64,000 nucleotides of DNA from Paramacrobiotus metropolitanus (taxonomy: Eukaryota; Tardigrada; Eutardigrada; Parachela; Macrobiotidae): contig NW_026570337.1 of NCBI RefSeq assembly GCF_019649055.1, positions 62,001-126,000 of the forward strand, read 5' to 3'. A program made the translations under genes and the position numbers. Positions 46,546 through 59,343 of this stretch are shown here, one piece after another. Numbering within the stretch: the stretch's first letter is position 1; every line of letters begins with the position of its first letter. The notes below the pieces were generated by a model. It made no database searches. It was not told the DNA's origin and was given only the letters and a program-made list of their open reading frames with translations.

Positions 46546-47367
46546 TCGGGAATGCTACCATCGGCGCTGACACGCGTTATCCTGTGGCGAAGAATTCGTC
46601 CTTGCTCACTACACCTTCCAGCACCCCGGACGCTGTCGGAGGACCGGCAACGACTGCCTATGATAATGTCTCGGCGAATCCAACCTTGAAACTGTCTGGG
46701 ACGCCGGAAAACGGAGACATGACTAGCGATACTACGCTGACGGTGTGCCTCAGCCCTTTCCGGCTTTGGCTGCGGATCGTTATTGTCTCGGTCATCGTGT
46801 TCCTTTTTTGTCATTGCGCCGGCTGCAAAAGCGACGAGCACGATCAATATGACCAACAACAACTGCACTGGCATAGTAAGTGCTCCTACGGCATTAATCA
46901 TAAATGCAGCAGCTTAAAAGCAGTAATCTAAAAGAAGTTTTAAAAGCAGTAATACCGTTTGTGGTAGATGTACTTAGATGTAACATTTTCGTGTCACCTT
47001 TGTGTAAGAAGATGTTTATTGCGGCAGGTGACTGCAAAGACCCGGAAGCCCAGCAGCCTGATGAAGGAAAATGCACAACATGGTTGAGAGAAAATCCTGC
47101 AAAAGGGTATTTCCTTGCAATAGTGGTGATCGTGTTGGCGCCGTACTTACTAGATCGCGTGCTGGATGGCGAATCAGAGACGACTACTGGTACGTAAAAG
47201 TGCGGCACTGTTTCGCATCTTACTCGGCCCTTAAAGAACCGACAACCTTATAAATCTTCGAAGAGTAAACTACCATACTCCAGCTATACGATTTATTATT
47301 AACGCAACAGATATTCCCTATCAAATAATAACTAAGTATTTCTAGTGCCAATTGAATTTCAGCGTGA
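46546..47367 (+). CDS. Candidate membrane protein, C-terminal exons (partial model)
   Basis: Two exons join cleanly: 46546-46875 (donor CATA|GTAAGT) and 47028-47189 (acceptor GCGGCAG|GT, donor CTG|GTACGT); a third short exon from 47363 would end after one residue, or a slightly later acceptor gives a short ANAPVY tail. The first exon encodes a Ser/Thr/Pro-rich segment with sequons (GNATIG, KNSSLL, DNVSAN) and a membrane helix LWLRIVIVSVIVFLF followed by CHCAGC. The second has SDCKDPEAQQPDEGKC and a second helix (YFLAIVVIVLAPYLL). The 5' end is unresolved: an ATG at 46462 opens a signal-peptide-like stretch in another frame. A minus-strand frame over the same DNA (46447-46901) also starts with a signal-like segment but is arginine-rich, typical of an antisense shadow. 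Function unknown. Confidence 0.4.
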
Positions 47368-48876
47368 TCCACATGTTCACTAAAATGTGCCGACTGCGGA
47401 GCGAACGCACCAGTTTATTCGGCCGCAGCGGATGATCCATGAACAACGGCAAGAACGATTGAACGAAGATATGCTTGATCCAGACTATAATACTATGATG
47501 TAAAAGCTTTAATGTAAGTATTTACTTCTTGTACAGTACTAGTATGGAGCTTTGGTGCAATTACTACGTATTTCTGTGTGCCATGAATAATTGTTATGCT
47601 GCTATTCTTTTAGTATGTTTTCGCTACGGTGCATGTTCACGGAACCGTTACTATTTGCGCCTTTCTGTCATTTTTCGTTTACTTGATCCAGTTTGGCCTG
47701 ATTTAAGTAATTACTGATGTCCAAAGTCAATTTCAACTAGTCGTGGTTGATTATTGCACTAGCCAATAAGCGCAAAAATCAAACAATTCTACAAATTTAT
47801 TTTGATGTGTGTGTATAATTCAGTCTGGGAAATATCACATCCGTCAGCGTCAACATTTTTGTGTAAATCAATGGCAAGATCGCTCGCGCACTACAGAAAA
47901 GCTACTGCAGAACGCGAAGGACGGAGCGCTGTAGTGCGTAGCGTTTTTCGCATCCGGTGCGTGCCATATTATTCAGATGACCCTGCAGCACAGTAGCAGT
48001 ATCATTTCACTGCAAACGCTGTAGGAGATCATTCTGTATACTACATGGTACGCATAATCCAAATGGCGCGCGCATCGCAAAGCAAACAAGAAGTGCAGGA
48101 GTTACCTGTAGGAAAGACATCGATGAGGTTTTAAACTTGGAAAGTGCTCTTAACATGATGAGCCCAATGGCAGTGCGCACGACATTTCTTTTTCCCTGCT
48201 TTCGCCGAGTCTTATGCCACTGCTTCCCGTTTAGCGTGTTCAAGGCCTAACGCTACAATCGGAATGGCAGTTCACCAACACAATCGAAATCAGAATTTCA
48301 TTTCTGTCTGTTTAGTGTTAACATTAACAGAGCTGCGTTTTTGTCTGTCTTGTGTTACAGAATTACAAGTTTACACTTTCTTAGGGCTACTCTCAAAGTC
48401 CAACTAGATCTGGTTACGGTGCAGCAGTTCCACCTCATGAGGTGGTTTTGCGAACCGTATTTATCGGCGTGGACACTGCATATAGCTATCTCGTGCGGTG
48501 GAGCAGCTGCACCATACTCAGTTACGGTCAGAATTTGAGCCGGGCCTTAACAGTTCCCAAGAAAGGAAACGACTGAATCCATGCCTAAGGCAATATATAT
48601 GTTAAGACTAGTCTTATACATATATATACGTACGTACGTAAACGTACGTATCCTGCCTTTAGATGAACGCATTGTACAGCGCTACGCCTCCGGAAAATGG
48701 TACTTATGTCAAATCATGGTGGAAGATGAAAGTACACCGCCTAGAGTACAGGTAGTGCCAGAGAACGGTTTTCATTCTTCCTATATGTAACATGAACGCT
48801 AAGACAGAAACGCTAATGCAAGGGAGATGCATGTTATGTGGAAGAAGGCAGGGCAATGGGCAATTGGACATAGCTA
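47368..48876. other. No gene seen
   Basis: Short frames only. Includes an alternating TACG/ATAT stretch near 48618-48652 (ACGTACGTACGTAAACGTACGT). Confidence 0.35.
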
Positions 48877-50723
48877 CCGGGTGGCTGAACAAAATGGCGG
48901 TCTCATTTACACTGTCGCCCTGGGTCCGTCCAATGTTCGATTGCCAGAATCTTTATTTCATTCTAAAGAACAATGTTTATCGCATACAAAAATTAAACTC
49001 GCATTACATTAGGCAGAGGTTTGGTTTTATTTTAAATTGTTTTTAAAAATCGGACAGGTTTTGATGATGTCCTGAAAACGCAAATCTGAAATTACCTTAT
49101 TATAAATTAAAATTGCTGTTGTTCAGCAGAGAGCCTTCATTGCAACTTATGTTGGTGCTTCAGGTTTGGGGGTGGTCTCTGGTTTTTTTTATGTAAAGAA
49201 CTGCTGTATTCTAGTAACCGTGTTTGGCCAGTACATGGAATGACGGCGATTAGGCACGGGACAATTTTCGTGAAATTCGTAAGCAGGGATTTTGATATTA
49301 TGTCCCTACAGATATAACGTGACTGCCAGTGTTAACGCTACCACTCACGGATGCAACGGTACAAAGTTCAAGCAGAGATAACGCTCTGCACAGGGATTGG
49401 TTGTATGAATTATCACAGTTGCTCCATTTTCACGCATTTGCGTGATTTCCAACAGTTGATCGACATCAACTTTTAGAATTCACACTTCGCACTCACAGCA
49501 CTGCGTATACCTACTTATTCGTATACTTACAGTTAGTTTCACTGTACAGTTACACATCGCATTATATTTAGTAGCTACAACAAGGCCGGTTACGCCGGCA
49601 TACGTATACTACGTATGCCGGCGGTACGTATGATCTGTTCGGTTAAATCGCTTTTGCTTGAGTTACCTGTTTGTCGTAAGATAATTGGTAATTACTCATT
49701 AGATAATTACTCATTAGAACATGTTAACTCGCTAATTACTTATCATTTCAATTATACTTAGACATAAAGTTTACAAGTTTATTTATTTTCTGACTTACCG
49801 TAAAGTCGTTAATTTTTACAAATTGCAGTTAACTCATAATATAATTACCCGGCTTAGTTTACTTACTTATTAGGACACAATAGAAATAAAATTATTAATT
49901 TTGGACACGACTGTTGAGAATTACACCGAAGTATTAGTGCATATTTCAAAATTTTTATAATGATACTGTAACAAGGGAAAATAGCCGTAACATCAATTTT
50001 ACCAAAGACTTCAGTGCAGCTAAACAGACACCATGCGTTTTGCACGTTCAAAGATAACCACGTTGTGAATGCTTGTGTTATCTTCCGAATGGTCTGTTTT
50101 TTAATGGCTCACGGCATATGAATCATGCGGCATCTGCCAGTGATAGTGTTGTCACTGCCAGTCACGTTATATCTGTAGGGACATATTAAATTCCTGGCCA
50201 GCCCTGCAGAAGTTTATCTGGTTCAACACTGCCTCTGCAAGAGCAATACATTAGCTACTGTAAAAAGCTAAAACCGGCATCTTTTGGTGCAGTCCGTAAT
50301 GCGGCCAAAAATCAGATGAAAAATACTCGTAAAAATCAATTAAAAACCAGTATTGTTTCGGAAAGTTGCAGATTGTCCTGACTGCAAAAACTTTTTCTGT
50401 GAATGCACGATGTCTCCAACTTTTTTTACAATCAAAGTAGACGTCATGGTCTAGACAAAACACTGGAGAATTTTCAAATAGTACGTACGGGAAAGCACTG
50501 CTACGAGATTTTGAGTTTTGAGACCTGGGACACGAAAAATTTTCACCCGCTTCCAAATAACTCCAGTGCAAACGAGCACGAATGAACATTTTTAAAAACG
50601 CTTTGCTGATTTTGATAGCTAAATAAATTCTCTATCAAATGAGCTTAAACAGTTCGCGGTGCGACAACTGACCCGCAAGCAACAAACAAAAATCCGAGAC
50701 CGCCATTTTGTTCAGCCACCCGG
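48877..50723. mobile_element. 1847-bp TA-flanked TIR element (CCGGGTGGC family), long form
   Basis: Perfect-looking TIRs CCGGGTGGCTGAACAAAATG / CATTTTGTTCAGCCACCCGG with TA at both outer edges (48875-48876, 50724-50725), the Tc1/mariner arrangement. A minus-strand frame (50251-50589, 112 codons) contains FSSDFWPHYG, which faintly recalls the WP-rich C-terminal motif of mariner-type transposases, but no DDE triad is readable. Likely a decayed longer copy of the family at 32782-33738. Confidence 0.75.
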
Positions 50724-50815
50724 TACCTTGCTGAAACTGTGGCAAAAATGAGTTAAGATTTGTCAAAAATGTTAAAAATTTGCAAAAAAGACTCACGCCT
50801 CCGGAAGTGTTCGGA

Positions 50816-50893
50816 CGTTTACGAGGGTCGCCACGCTAGTGTTTCTACAATGGAACGTTTACGAGGGTCGCCACGCTAGTGTTTCTACAATGG
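50816..50893 (+). repeat. Two-unit perfect tandem repeat, 40-bp period
   Basis: CGTTTACGAGGGTCGCCACG... repeated exactly after 40 bases, then a partial GTGTTTCTACGATG. Recent local duplication. Confidence 0.9.
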
Positions 50894-51278
50894 TGTTTCT
50901 ACGATGACCTAAATGTAAGAGGAACAGTTAAAGAAATGGGGAAAGTTGATGTTGTAATTTACAATTTGTTTGAAGAGTCGTCGAACACGATAATGTCGGC
51001 CATCGGCAAGTCGGGCAGGTCACTGCTGGACAGGCCGTTGTGGTCCTTGTAACCACAAGTCATTTACGTGACTACGCCCGTCGTCTTCAACTGCTTCAGA
51101 TCTTTATGCGGCTACACTTTGGTCGTTGCATGCAAGACGAAAAGACGTTGCATGCAGCAGCTAGTTAGCTAATACGGGCTTCCTCGGCGATCATAACTGC
51201 AGTTGGGTGGTCCAGTCTAGATGACGAAACGCCACACTGAGAGGTAGGCGGTGTTGCTTTTGCGGTCCCGGGGGCTAC

Positions 51279-51478
51279 ATGGCAGTGCCAAGACAAGATC
51301 AACACCTTGGGCCAGAGCATCTACGGCGAGGTAGAGATTCGAGATCCTGTAGCAGCGTTTGGCGAGTACCGATTTCAGAAAGACGGCGAAGGCGTCCCAA
51401 CGTCCCGAAAAGCGCTATCCAGGCGGGAACCAATCAAATGCAGCGAAGTTGGTGGCGAACGAAGTCAAGGTAACCCGC
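51279..51478 (+). CDS. Possible exon of unknown gene
   Basis: GC-richer open stretch in an AT-rich area. The frame from about 51277 reads WQCQDKINTLGQSIYGEVE, then AAFGEYRFQKDGEGVPTSRK and ends at a donor-like GTCAAG|GTAACC. Codon choice looks protein-like, but I recognise no family and found no partner exon. A nearby minus-strand frame (50987-51047, ending SDLPDLPMADIIVFDDS) could be another coding remnant. Low confidence. Confidence 0.25.
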
Positions 51479-51651
51479 GCGGCTGGTGACTAGGCTGAGT
51501 AACTTTTGTACTTCGTGAGCAAGCTCTGAAATCATAGGCTGTAAATGCCACTCAGGTCTGCGCTCTCCAGTACAAATACGACGTAAAAAGAGGCAAATCC
51601 AACCATACTTCAGGCAAGATGCAACCAAGTACAAGAAACAGCAAAGTTTCC

Positions 51652-51696
51652 CACACCGTCACTGTGCTGGACTACGTCCAGCACAGCGACGGTGTG
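51652..51696. repeat. Near-perfect 21-bp-arm palindrome
   Basis: CACACCGTCACTGTGCTGGAC and its reverse complement around TA, one mismatch. Confidence 0.8.
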
Positions 51697-51708
51697 CCTG
51701 TAAAAATC

Positions 51709-52016
51709 AGCAAGTGCTGCCGGCCGGTAATCCGCTCGTGTCAATGTCCTGGCATCGCCTACCGCGCAACACTGCAGTCAGCAATGTTCCAAAAGGACCG
51801 CTCTTCTTATAGTACATACTGTTGGTCCACAGCGCTCTTGTATGGCGCAGTCACGAAGCACTAAAGTATGAGTATGAATTTACGCACTTATTATACTGCA
51901 CGTAATCGGAAGTGCTGTTGTCTGCTGATACTCTGGTCACGATGAATCCCGCAGTATAAACCAAAACTAAAACGGCAACAGATGGAAAGCAAGTGCTGCC
52001 GGCCGGTAATCCGCTC
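51709..52016 (+). repeat. 29-bp direct repeats 279 bp apart
   Basis: AGCAAGTGCTGCCGGCCGGT... is identical at 51709-51737 and 51988-52016. The DNA between and after has no gene. Confidence 0.8.
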
Positions 52017-53732
52017 TTAGTTTCCGGCATCATGTCGCCGTATCTAAAATTAACAAATTATCATTTTTGCTGTGCTGTGCAAGGCGCTAAATGCAATAAT
52101 GTTTTCTATGCGGCTTTTGAGGATCTGTAGGGCCTCACCTTCGAGGGCTGGGTGCTGAATTACCGTAAATCAGAATTTTTTCGTTTTTCTGCACAGCCAC
52201 GAATTATCTGTACTTGAAGTACTCGTAGTCTGCATGGTTACTTGTAGTCACTTCTTCAGTTTCTTTGGATTTTTTAGGTTATTCGGTTATGAATGGTTTT
52301 ACCGGTTTGACTGGTTCTTAGATAACTTAGATCTAAGAAATCCAAATCATTATAGATTTCTTAGATTTTGTAGTTTAGTTTCTTAAGATTTGCTCTAGAT
52401 ATATACGCTTCTAGTGTCTAGGGTTTAAAAATTATGCTGGCACAAACTGTGCCATATCAACAGCAGCTAATAATGAAAGTTTTCTCAGTCGAGAATACCC
52501 AAATTCAGCTACGTATGCGGCAAAGCCGAAAGCGTTTCCTTGCCGGGCAGATAAGGAAGTATTGTTATGACATCATTCCAATGATATCAGCTTATGTACC
52601 ATTGTTTTGATAGCTTATCATGTTTGGATTATGCAACATGGTGTTGATCGTTTTTCTATCTACCATTGTTGATAGTATATCATGTGTTGATTTGCATAGC
52701 ATTTTTACATTAGCCGTTTTTTGCATTTCTGCGTTTGCTTTAATGTGCCGCTATATAGGGCGCGTTTGCAAAGCGCCTTAACATCAGTGTAAAGTCAGTT
52801 GCGAAGCTGACGTGAGTTTGAATTACAAGTTCTGCCATCAGTTGAGTTGTGCATTTTCCCCTTGTAACAGTATCTGATAAGTTAACTTATTGCAAAATTT
52901 GAACCTGATTACCAAAATCAGTAGTATGGTGTACGCCGATTTGTTATGCGCCAGCAATAAGGTTCTGTGTTATCACAATAATTTTTTGAATCTGGGTATC
53001 ATTGATTACAAATAATTTTAATTTGCATATAAGCAAATTTTGTGTAATTGCAATTTTGGAGTTACGTTTTTTGTAATTCCATTGCGGCGGCTCTGGAATT
53101 ACAGTAGCGGCTATTTTTTCATAACCACACTATAGCAAAATAGCCGTTACTGCCACTGGTAATGCTACCGTCTGAGCTTTGCCCAAATTGTCCAATGAGT
53201 AGATGTTCAAGAGAAAGACGGTTTTCAGTAATCTGTTGGTTGCAGTTTTATTATCTTCTTTACTGTAAGGCAGTGCCTTATAAAGCATGATATCGTGGCC
53301 GTGGCAGCTGCCACGTTTTACCGCTTGCCATTACGCTGCCAGTGCAAGTGGCAACTGCCGCTGCCACCTTTTACACCCTGCCCTGCCAGTCAGATCGGCG
53401 ACACGCGTGCCGCACACCAGCTCGCTGAGGCATACACACAAGCCAATTTTCGGGCGCGTTATGCGTAATTGTGTGTACTCGTAGATACTTAGCTGTATGG
53501 CTTAACGTGTACTCTGTATCTGTCGAAGTGCGGCTTGCTTGTGTGAGCAAGAAAACGCGCATGGCACAGTAGTGCATGGAAAATATGCAACTTTTATCGA
53601 TCCCTTCATTCACTTCAGCAAATGGAGCATTATTTTCCTGTGTAGTCGCCAGTTGGCTCGTTCGCTTGATGAAAACAATCACTTCATTAGTCATTTTGAT
53701 TTCGTCATGTTGTAGATAATTAAAAGTTCGGA
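52017..53732. other. No gene seen; 5' flank of the serpin
   Basis: Contains decayed AACCTAAGAA/TTCTTAG words near 52270-52390, two copies of TACCATTGTT..GATAG..TATCATG (about 52597 and 52661) and a lone TATGCGCCAG word at 52948 like that of the 14.1-kb element. The serpin promoter should be at the right edge. Confidence 0.35.
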
Positions 53733-55213
53733 ATGGATCCCCTCCCGCCGTCATTTTCGGATCGGTGTCTGGATTTCTGTATGAAGTTTTACAACCACAT
53801 AGCAGACCGCGGGTGTTACAGCTCAGCAGCGGGCAATCTATTATTTTCTCCATTATGTGCGGAAGTCGCTCTGTCGATGGCATGTCTTGGTGCGAGAGGT
53901 ATCACGCGAGAAGAAATTCTTTCCGTGCTGGAACGACAAAAAGGCTCAGCACTGGACGCCACGCATCAAACCCTGATGCATCTGAAGCAGAACGAGGAAC
54001 TTCTCCGATCAGATTATATTCGTAAGTCTGGCAAGTTCATTTCCCGAAAAAGAATCTTCTACTCGGCCTGAAATGGCCTGTCAGAAGAAATCTGGGAGAA
54101 TAATTTTTGTCTGTCTAATCTAAATCGCCTTACATCATTTAAAGGCCCAGCTGTCAACTACAAGCTCTTCCTTTCCTCGGGACTGTTTGTCGCAGAGCAG
54201 TATCCGATCAAAGAATGTTTCGTCGACGAAGCGAAGCGGCTATTCGATGCAGTCTGTCGTAGTGTTCAGTTTGCAGAACACCCTGACGAAGCGGCATTAG
54301 TAATAAATGGATTTGTTAATGAGCAAACATGTGGAACCATCGATAATCTGATAGCAGCCGCCGATTTCTCCCGCTTTACTCGAATGGTTTCGGTAAATGC
54401 TTTATACTTCAAAGCGAATTGGCACCACCAGTTTTTGGAGGAGAATACCACGAAAAAGCCGTTTATGACGGCGCGTGGTGACACAGTGATGGTGGAGACA
54501 ATGCACGCCACCATGCCGTGCCAGTATTACAAGAGCAAAGAATTAAACGGAGCCAAGTTCTTGCAAGTACCCTATGTCGAAGAATGTTGCCATGCTTACT
54601 TTATTCTGCCGGGAAAGAAGAAACGATTTTCCCGGGGGTCATCCAGTTCATCTCTAACCAATTTGCAACGCTCTCTGACTCCGGCAAAATTGCAAAACGC
54701 AATGCAAAGCTTGCGGCCGGTCTGGTATGGAACCATCCAGCTACCCAAGTTTTGTATACAAGAGGGTGTCAACATGGAGAGCATGCTGCAGGACCTCGGT
54801 ATGACAGCAGCCTTTGAAAAAGATCTAGCGGATTTTACGGGGATATCGGATAGCAATCTGTACATCAGCAAGACTATGCAAAAGTCTTATATCAGTAAGC
54901 AACTAACCGTAAGCGTCGTGCGATTACTCTGTCAGCTTCCTTTAGTGTGCCCACAAAAAAGCCATAACAAATGTCTATGTGATGGTTACGTTCGCAATTT
55001 CTGTATAATTTTCCTATTCTTTCAGATGTCAATGAAAAAGGAACGGAAGCGTCCGCAGCAGTGCAGATGACCTTTGTGGACGCTTGTTTACCTCCCGATA
55101 CCAAGTGTAAATTCATTGCTGACCGGCCGTTTATGTTCATGATACGCCACGAGGCCAGCGACGCTGTGCTCTTTATTGGACACGTTGCTGATCCGTCGGA
55201 CTACAAATCCTAA
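53733..55213 (+). CDS. Serpin, three exons, 408 aa, no signal peptide
   Basis: Exons 53733-54021, 54145-54894, 55026-55213; GT-AG, all phase 1. Serine-protease-inhibitor fold: helix A/B region FYNHIADRG...NLLFSPLCAEVALSM, LFLSSGLFVAEQY, the breach/shutter strand MVSVNALYFKANWHHQF, FLQVPYVEE, and the terminal RPFMFMIRHE...VLFIGHVADP. The hinge EKGTEASAAV is the pattern of inhibitory serpins. Counting from the hinge, P1-P1' is predicted to be Ala-Cys (FVDA/CLPP), which would suit an elastase-like protease, with one or two residues uncertainty. The ATG is followed directly by the first helix, so it should be cytosolic like clade B serpins unless an upstream exon exists. The RCL is in its own last exon. 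Confidence 0.93.
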
Positions 55214-55782
55214 ATTTGGTTGAGGTGTCCCCCGGGCGAAATCATTGGCTCCTTCTGCCTTCTTGGCTTCCAGATCTTCGACCCATGAGCAGTGTTGATT
55301 GCTGGCGGACAGAACGAAGAATACGGGCAGCGTGTGCAAAATACACGGGAGCACGGTTAAATGCTTTGCCTGCAAAACATATTTGGAAACTGGTTGGACG
55401 ATCAGTCCTTTCGCAAAGCTGTTGGCTTAGCTGGGCGTTAACATCGTTGAGGCTCATGCCTGTGTGAGATGTGGAAAGGGCACTAAAAAATCCTTAATGC
55501 CTTTATGGGTTGTAATGTAAAAAGAGCAGCGGCAGAAAAGAGCGCCATAACGTGATAAACGATATTGTCCTACGAACACTGTGTAACGCTGGCACTGAAT
55601 TTTATCCGGAGCATGTTGGCTTTGACCGCACCGGCGGGGCGCCCGGGCGGAGCGACACGATGGAAGTAATTGGTTTGGGATGCTACGTGTCGTGATACCA
55701 CCATTCGAGCGACTTCGAAGAATGCAGACGCGGCAGCCGAACAAGCGTTTTTGGAAAGAACAAGAAATATACGGCACGTCTT

Positions 55783-55968
55783 TTGTTAATCGTTGTTATT
55801 TTGTTCCTTTGGCTTGTGAGTTGTAAGACGTTTGGTGTTTGGTGCAACGGATATGTTGATCTGTTGAAGGAAATCGGCAGAAAACTGTATAATCTAACGG
55901 GAGAAAGCTGCTCCATCGGTTTTCTTATCCAACGATTAGGTCTTGAAATTCAACGCGGTAATGCTTAG
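55783..55968 (+). CDS. Small ORF with signal-peptide-like start, 61 codons
   Basis: Begins with a strongly hydrophobic stretch (MLIVVILFLWLVSC) then a Cys-containing segment with a sequon (NLTGESC). It could be a small secreted peptide. No family, no neighbouring exon and no conservation evidence, so it may be chance. Confidence 0.2.
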   Translation: MLIVVILFLWLVSCKTFGVWCNGYVDLLKEIGRKLYNLTGESCSIGFLIQRLGLEIQRGNA

Positions 55969-56254
55969 AGCGTTTCGGGAACAGTTCCGTCGCATTTTAA
56001 TTGGAAAGGATTCTTCAGTTAGATCATGTGAACGCAAGGCTTTCCCGTTTGTCAAACATATTGATTAAAGTTATCGTTATCTCCAGAAAACAAATCAGAA
56101 GTATTGTAGTATCGTTAAATTTATAATATCCATTTTATTAGATTATTTATCTCAAGGCCTGTCACATCATTCTTCTTAGCGCCATCTAACCGCGAAAAAT
56201 AAAACAGTGGATCCGCAAATGCTGATAAAATTGGCAAAAAAAAACTTGTACGAG

Positions 56255-56460
56255 TATCATTCAGAACATCCAGCGGGTAGTTCTCTGTATTTACAGGTTG
56301 TCTGCGCGGTTTACGTAGTTTCCGGTAGTCAACGGTAGTCTTGTTGGTGTAGTTTTTGTCTTCACAGGTAGTCTGTGTAGTTTGGGTAGTTTCCGGCAGT
56401 CTAGGCATTTCGGACAGTTTTGTGTGTTTCGGCAGTTCTGTGGCAGTTTGGATAGAAAAC
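56255..56460. repeat. Degenerate GTAGTTTCCGGTAGTC tandem repeat
   Basis: Several drifting copies of GTAGT(T)T(T/C)CGG(T/C)AGTC over about 200 bp, giving a Thr-rich antisense frame. Non-coding. Confidence 0.5.
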
Positions 56461-59343
56461 TACTAAGCGCCGCGCTTAGTATAGATCTTGTACTTAAATT
56501 AATACGAGTATATTAGGAAGCGTAATACAGTGTTTTTGAAATTTTAAAAATACCCTAGTATTTCCACAATTGTGTTTGTCCCAATTAAAGAAATTGTCCC
56601 CGCGTTGAAATATGGCCGACCAAATGTCCCGCGACGAGATTTTATGCGACGAGTTGGTCGGTCACGGGCATAATAGAAAAGCTTACTTTCGGAATGTCTT
56701 TTAAAGGTCATTCCGAAAGCTACGATGAACGCCTGCGTTTGTTTGCGGGTAACTGCATAATTACATGTCAAGCGTGATTTGACAGTTTTCCAGTTTTTCT
56801 TGAGTTTGTGCTTCAAGTTGTTTTTCTTGTTCTTGGTGCGTGTATTCGGATTTGATTTCGGTCTGCAGTTATTTTATTTTGCAGTTGAACCCTAGTACTT
56901 CTAATTGTTCTCGTATTTTTATGTTTTGCAGACTAACAATTGTTACGCCAGCTAGCGTATTTGGTTCCGTGTTGAGTTTCTAAGCGCCACGCATATAACA
57001 TTTTGCAGTTATAATATTACATGAATCTGTTTGGCATCATTTTTGTTCCTATAACTGAATGGCTGGGATGAAAAAATTCGTTTTGTGACCATATTCGTTG
57101 GCTTATGCTCTACATACTACGTAATAAACCACGCACCGCGCCAATTATTATCAATAACTGTAATATATTATGGCAATACTTGTAGTACTTCCCTGCCATA
57201 GGAGAACTACTGTACGAGTAAATACAAAATCAAGCATACTTACAAACTAGCCGGAAAGCAAGTAATTATAATTATAATTGTAATTCATCTGATCATACTT
57301 GTTGAGCGAAGCTCGCCTTGTACATATTGAGAAATAAAGTGCTAGTAATTATAATACAGTACACCGGTACTCAACCGATAAAAACACAAAAATCTACTCA
57401 CAAAAATGAGGTACTTTATAGCGGTATATGTATGTCTTATTACAACAAAAATATTAAAGGAAAAATTTTTAATTTTTGGGACAAATAAACAGTGGTTTAT
57501 GGGTGGTTATGATCCGTACATTTCACGTACCAGTGAACGTCTAAATAAATGTACCGATATTACTAAAACACGAAGTGGCGTTTTCTTGTCTGCTTCGCTG
57601 TCAGCGAAAACATTCCGTCGCGGACTCGCTGTGCAAATTACGTATTATTCGTGTACTATAAATTTGTAATTAACGGTATAGTTAGGGACCATACACAAAC
57701 TACGTACAGAACGAATTTTCGGGAGCGTAGTTTATAGATAGTCCCTTACAGTATCTTCCTTTGTGTAACTTGATGCTTGTGCTGTGCCAAACCACCCCCC
57801 TAACATGTGCGAATCAGAATCGTGTAACATTTTGGTTACAGACTTTCCATAGACCGGACGAAAACAAGCCGTAAACTAAATAGTGTACAAAGACTAGTCT
57901 TTGTAATTATTCTAGTTTAACCGACTGCCAACTGGTGTCAGTTCGCTCCTGAAAATTCATATATTTCCTATTGATGGGGTTTGTCGTTTGATTTAGGTGC
58001 CGCTTGGAGCTGCATTCAATATGGCAGCTTCAATATACAGTAACAATAGCTTCAATATAGGCTACACTTGCACGTCGATTTGGCTTAGTCGTGACAACGG
58101 CATTGGCCGCATTAATATTGGTTTTGTCGTAAACAATCATTAATCATAACGTCTTAGCGCTCCGGTCACCGCTCACACGATTAGAGCAGGGTCGCTTTCT
58201 AGCAGTAAAAAACATTAATGGCTTACTACCCACGATAATTGTCGCCCATTGACGCAGGCTAATGCCATCGTAAAATACTGCAGCCGGCAAGTATTTAAAC
58301 CACTGGATGTCCTGGCTGCTTCGCTACCACTCACCGTCAGTTACTGCTTTCCATGCACAGCACAGGCAAAAAGAACTTTCGAAAAAGTCATCGCTTTGAT
58401 TTTTCCTCAAGTTTTTTTGTGCAGTTTTTATTCTTTTCACGGCATTTTTATTTCTGACTGTATCTTTTTATTTGGCAATAGCCAATAGCTCATCCATAAA
58501 AACAGAAGCCTGCACGGTGGACACTAATTAAAATTCGATTATGGGAAATTTTTTTGATTTTTTCGAAGCTTAATCTGACTTAATCGGGATGTCGATAGCC
58601 ATCGCTGGTGCCAGAGCGGCTGTGTGGAGGAAACTGCCTTGCATGCGCACCCAAACGATTGAACCAGCTCTAGAAAATGTTGCCTCGTCGTATGCGATGC
58701 ATCAGCATTTTCTTCAGAGCCGGTTGGCTATACAACTGTTTTTCCACATACCAAAATATTTTATTATCAAAATTAATGTTATTATTGGCGCGGTGGAAAT
58801 AAGATAACCCGTGCATGTACGCGCCGTTGTATGAAGATTCACGCAATACGCGGCCAGGAAAGCCAACAACATTTAGTCCAGGATTTTACTGCCGGCGAGG
58901 ACAGCCTGTCAGGTTCTTCTTTATGTCTTATTCAATATTCAACGATTTCAAGCGATATTAGATCTAATTTTGGTCATCGGCAGGATGAAAACTTTTCTTG
59001 CCGCTATTGCAGCTTTCTTTCGCTGGGTGCTTTTGCTTAAACAATAAAATTTGACAGATTTCCGAAAATCTGTATTAAAATGCTCGCAGTTTGTCGATAA
59101 TCTAAACCGCTGTTAACAGCAATCATGCAGCCACTATCACCGGATTATAATTTGATTTCCGGTTTTCAGTGGGTTCCTGCAACTGTGACTGACGGTATAT
59201 AATGTGTAAAGACCTCAATAAAGTAAACAGACAATAAATCGGCAGATACGCGGGACTTCAGATCATCCATTTATTAAAGTATTTCGTGTAAAAAGTTTTA
59301 TGGTTTATCAAATCGCGCGCAGGTGTCATGTACTCAAAAATAC
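56461..59343. other. No gene seen
   Basis: AT-rich, short frames only. Small palindromes at about 56683-56731 (CTTTCGGAATG / CATTCCGAAAG) and 57888-57905 (ACAAAGACTAGTCTTTGT). Confidence 0.35.

Noticed and set aside
46447-46901. Minus-strand secreted protein with signal peptide
   Set aside because: The frame is open and starts hydrophobic, but it is Arg/Ser/Gly-rich as antisense shadows are, and the plus strand gives phase-consistent spliced exons with sequons.
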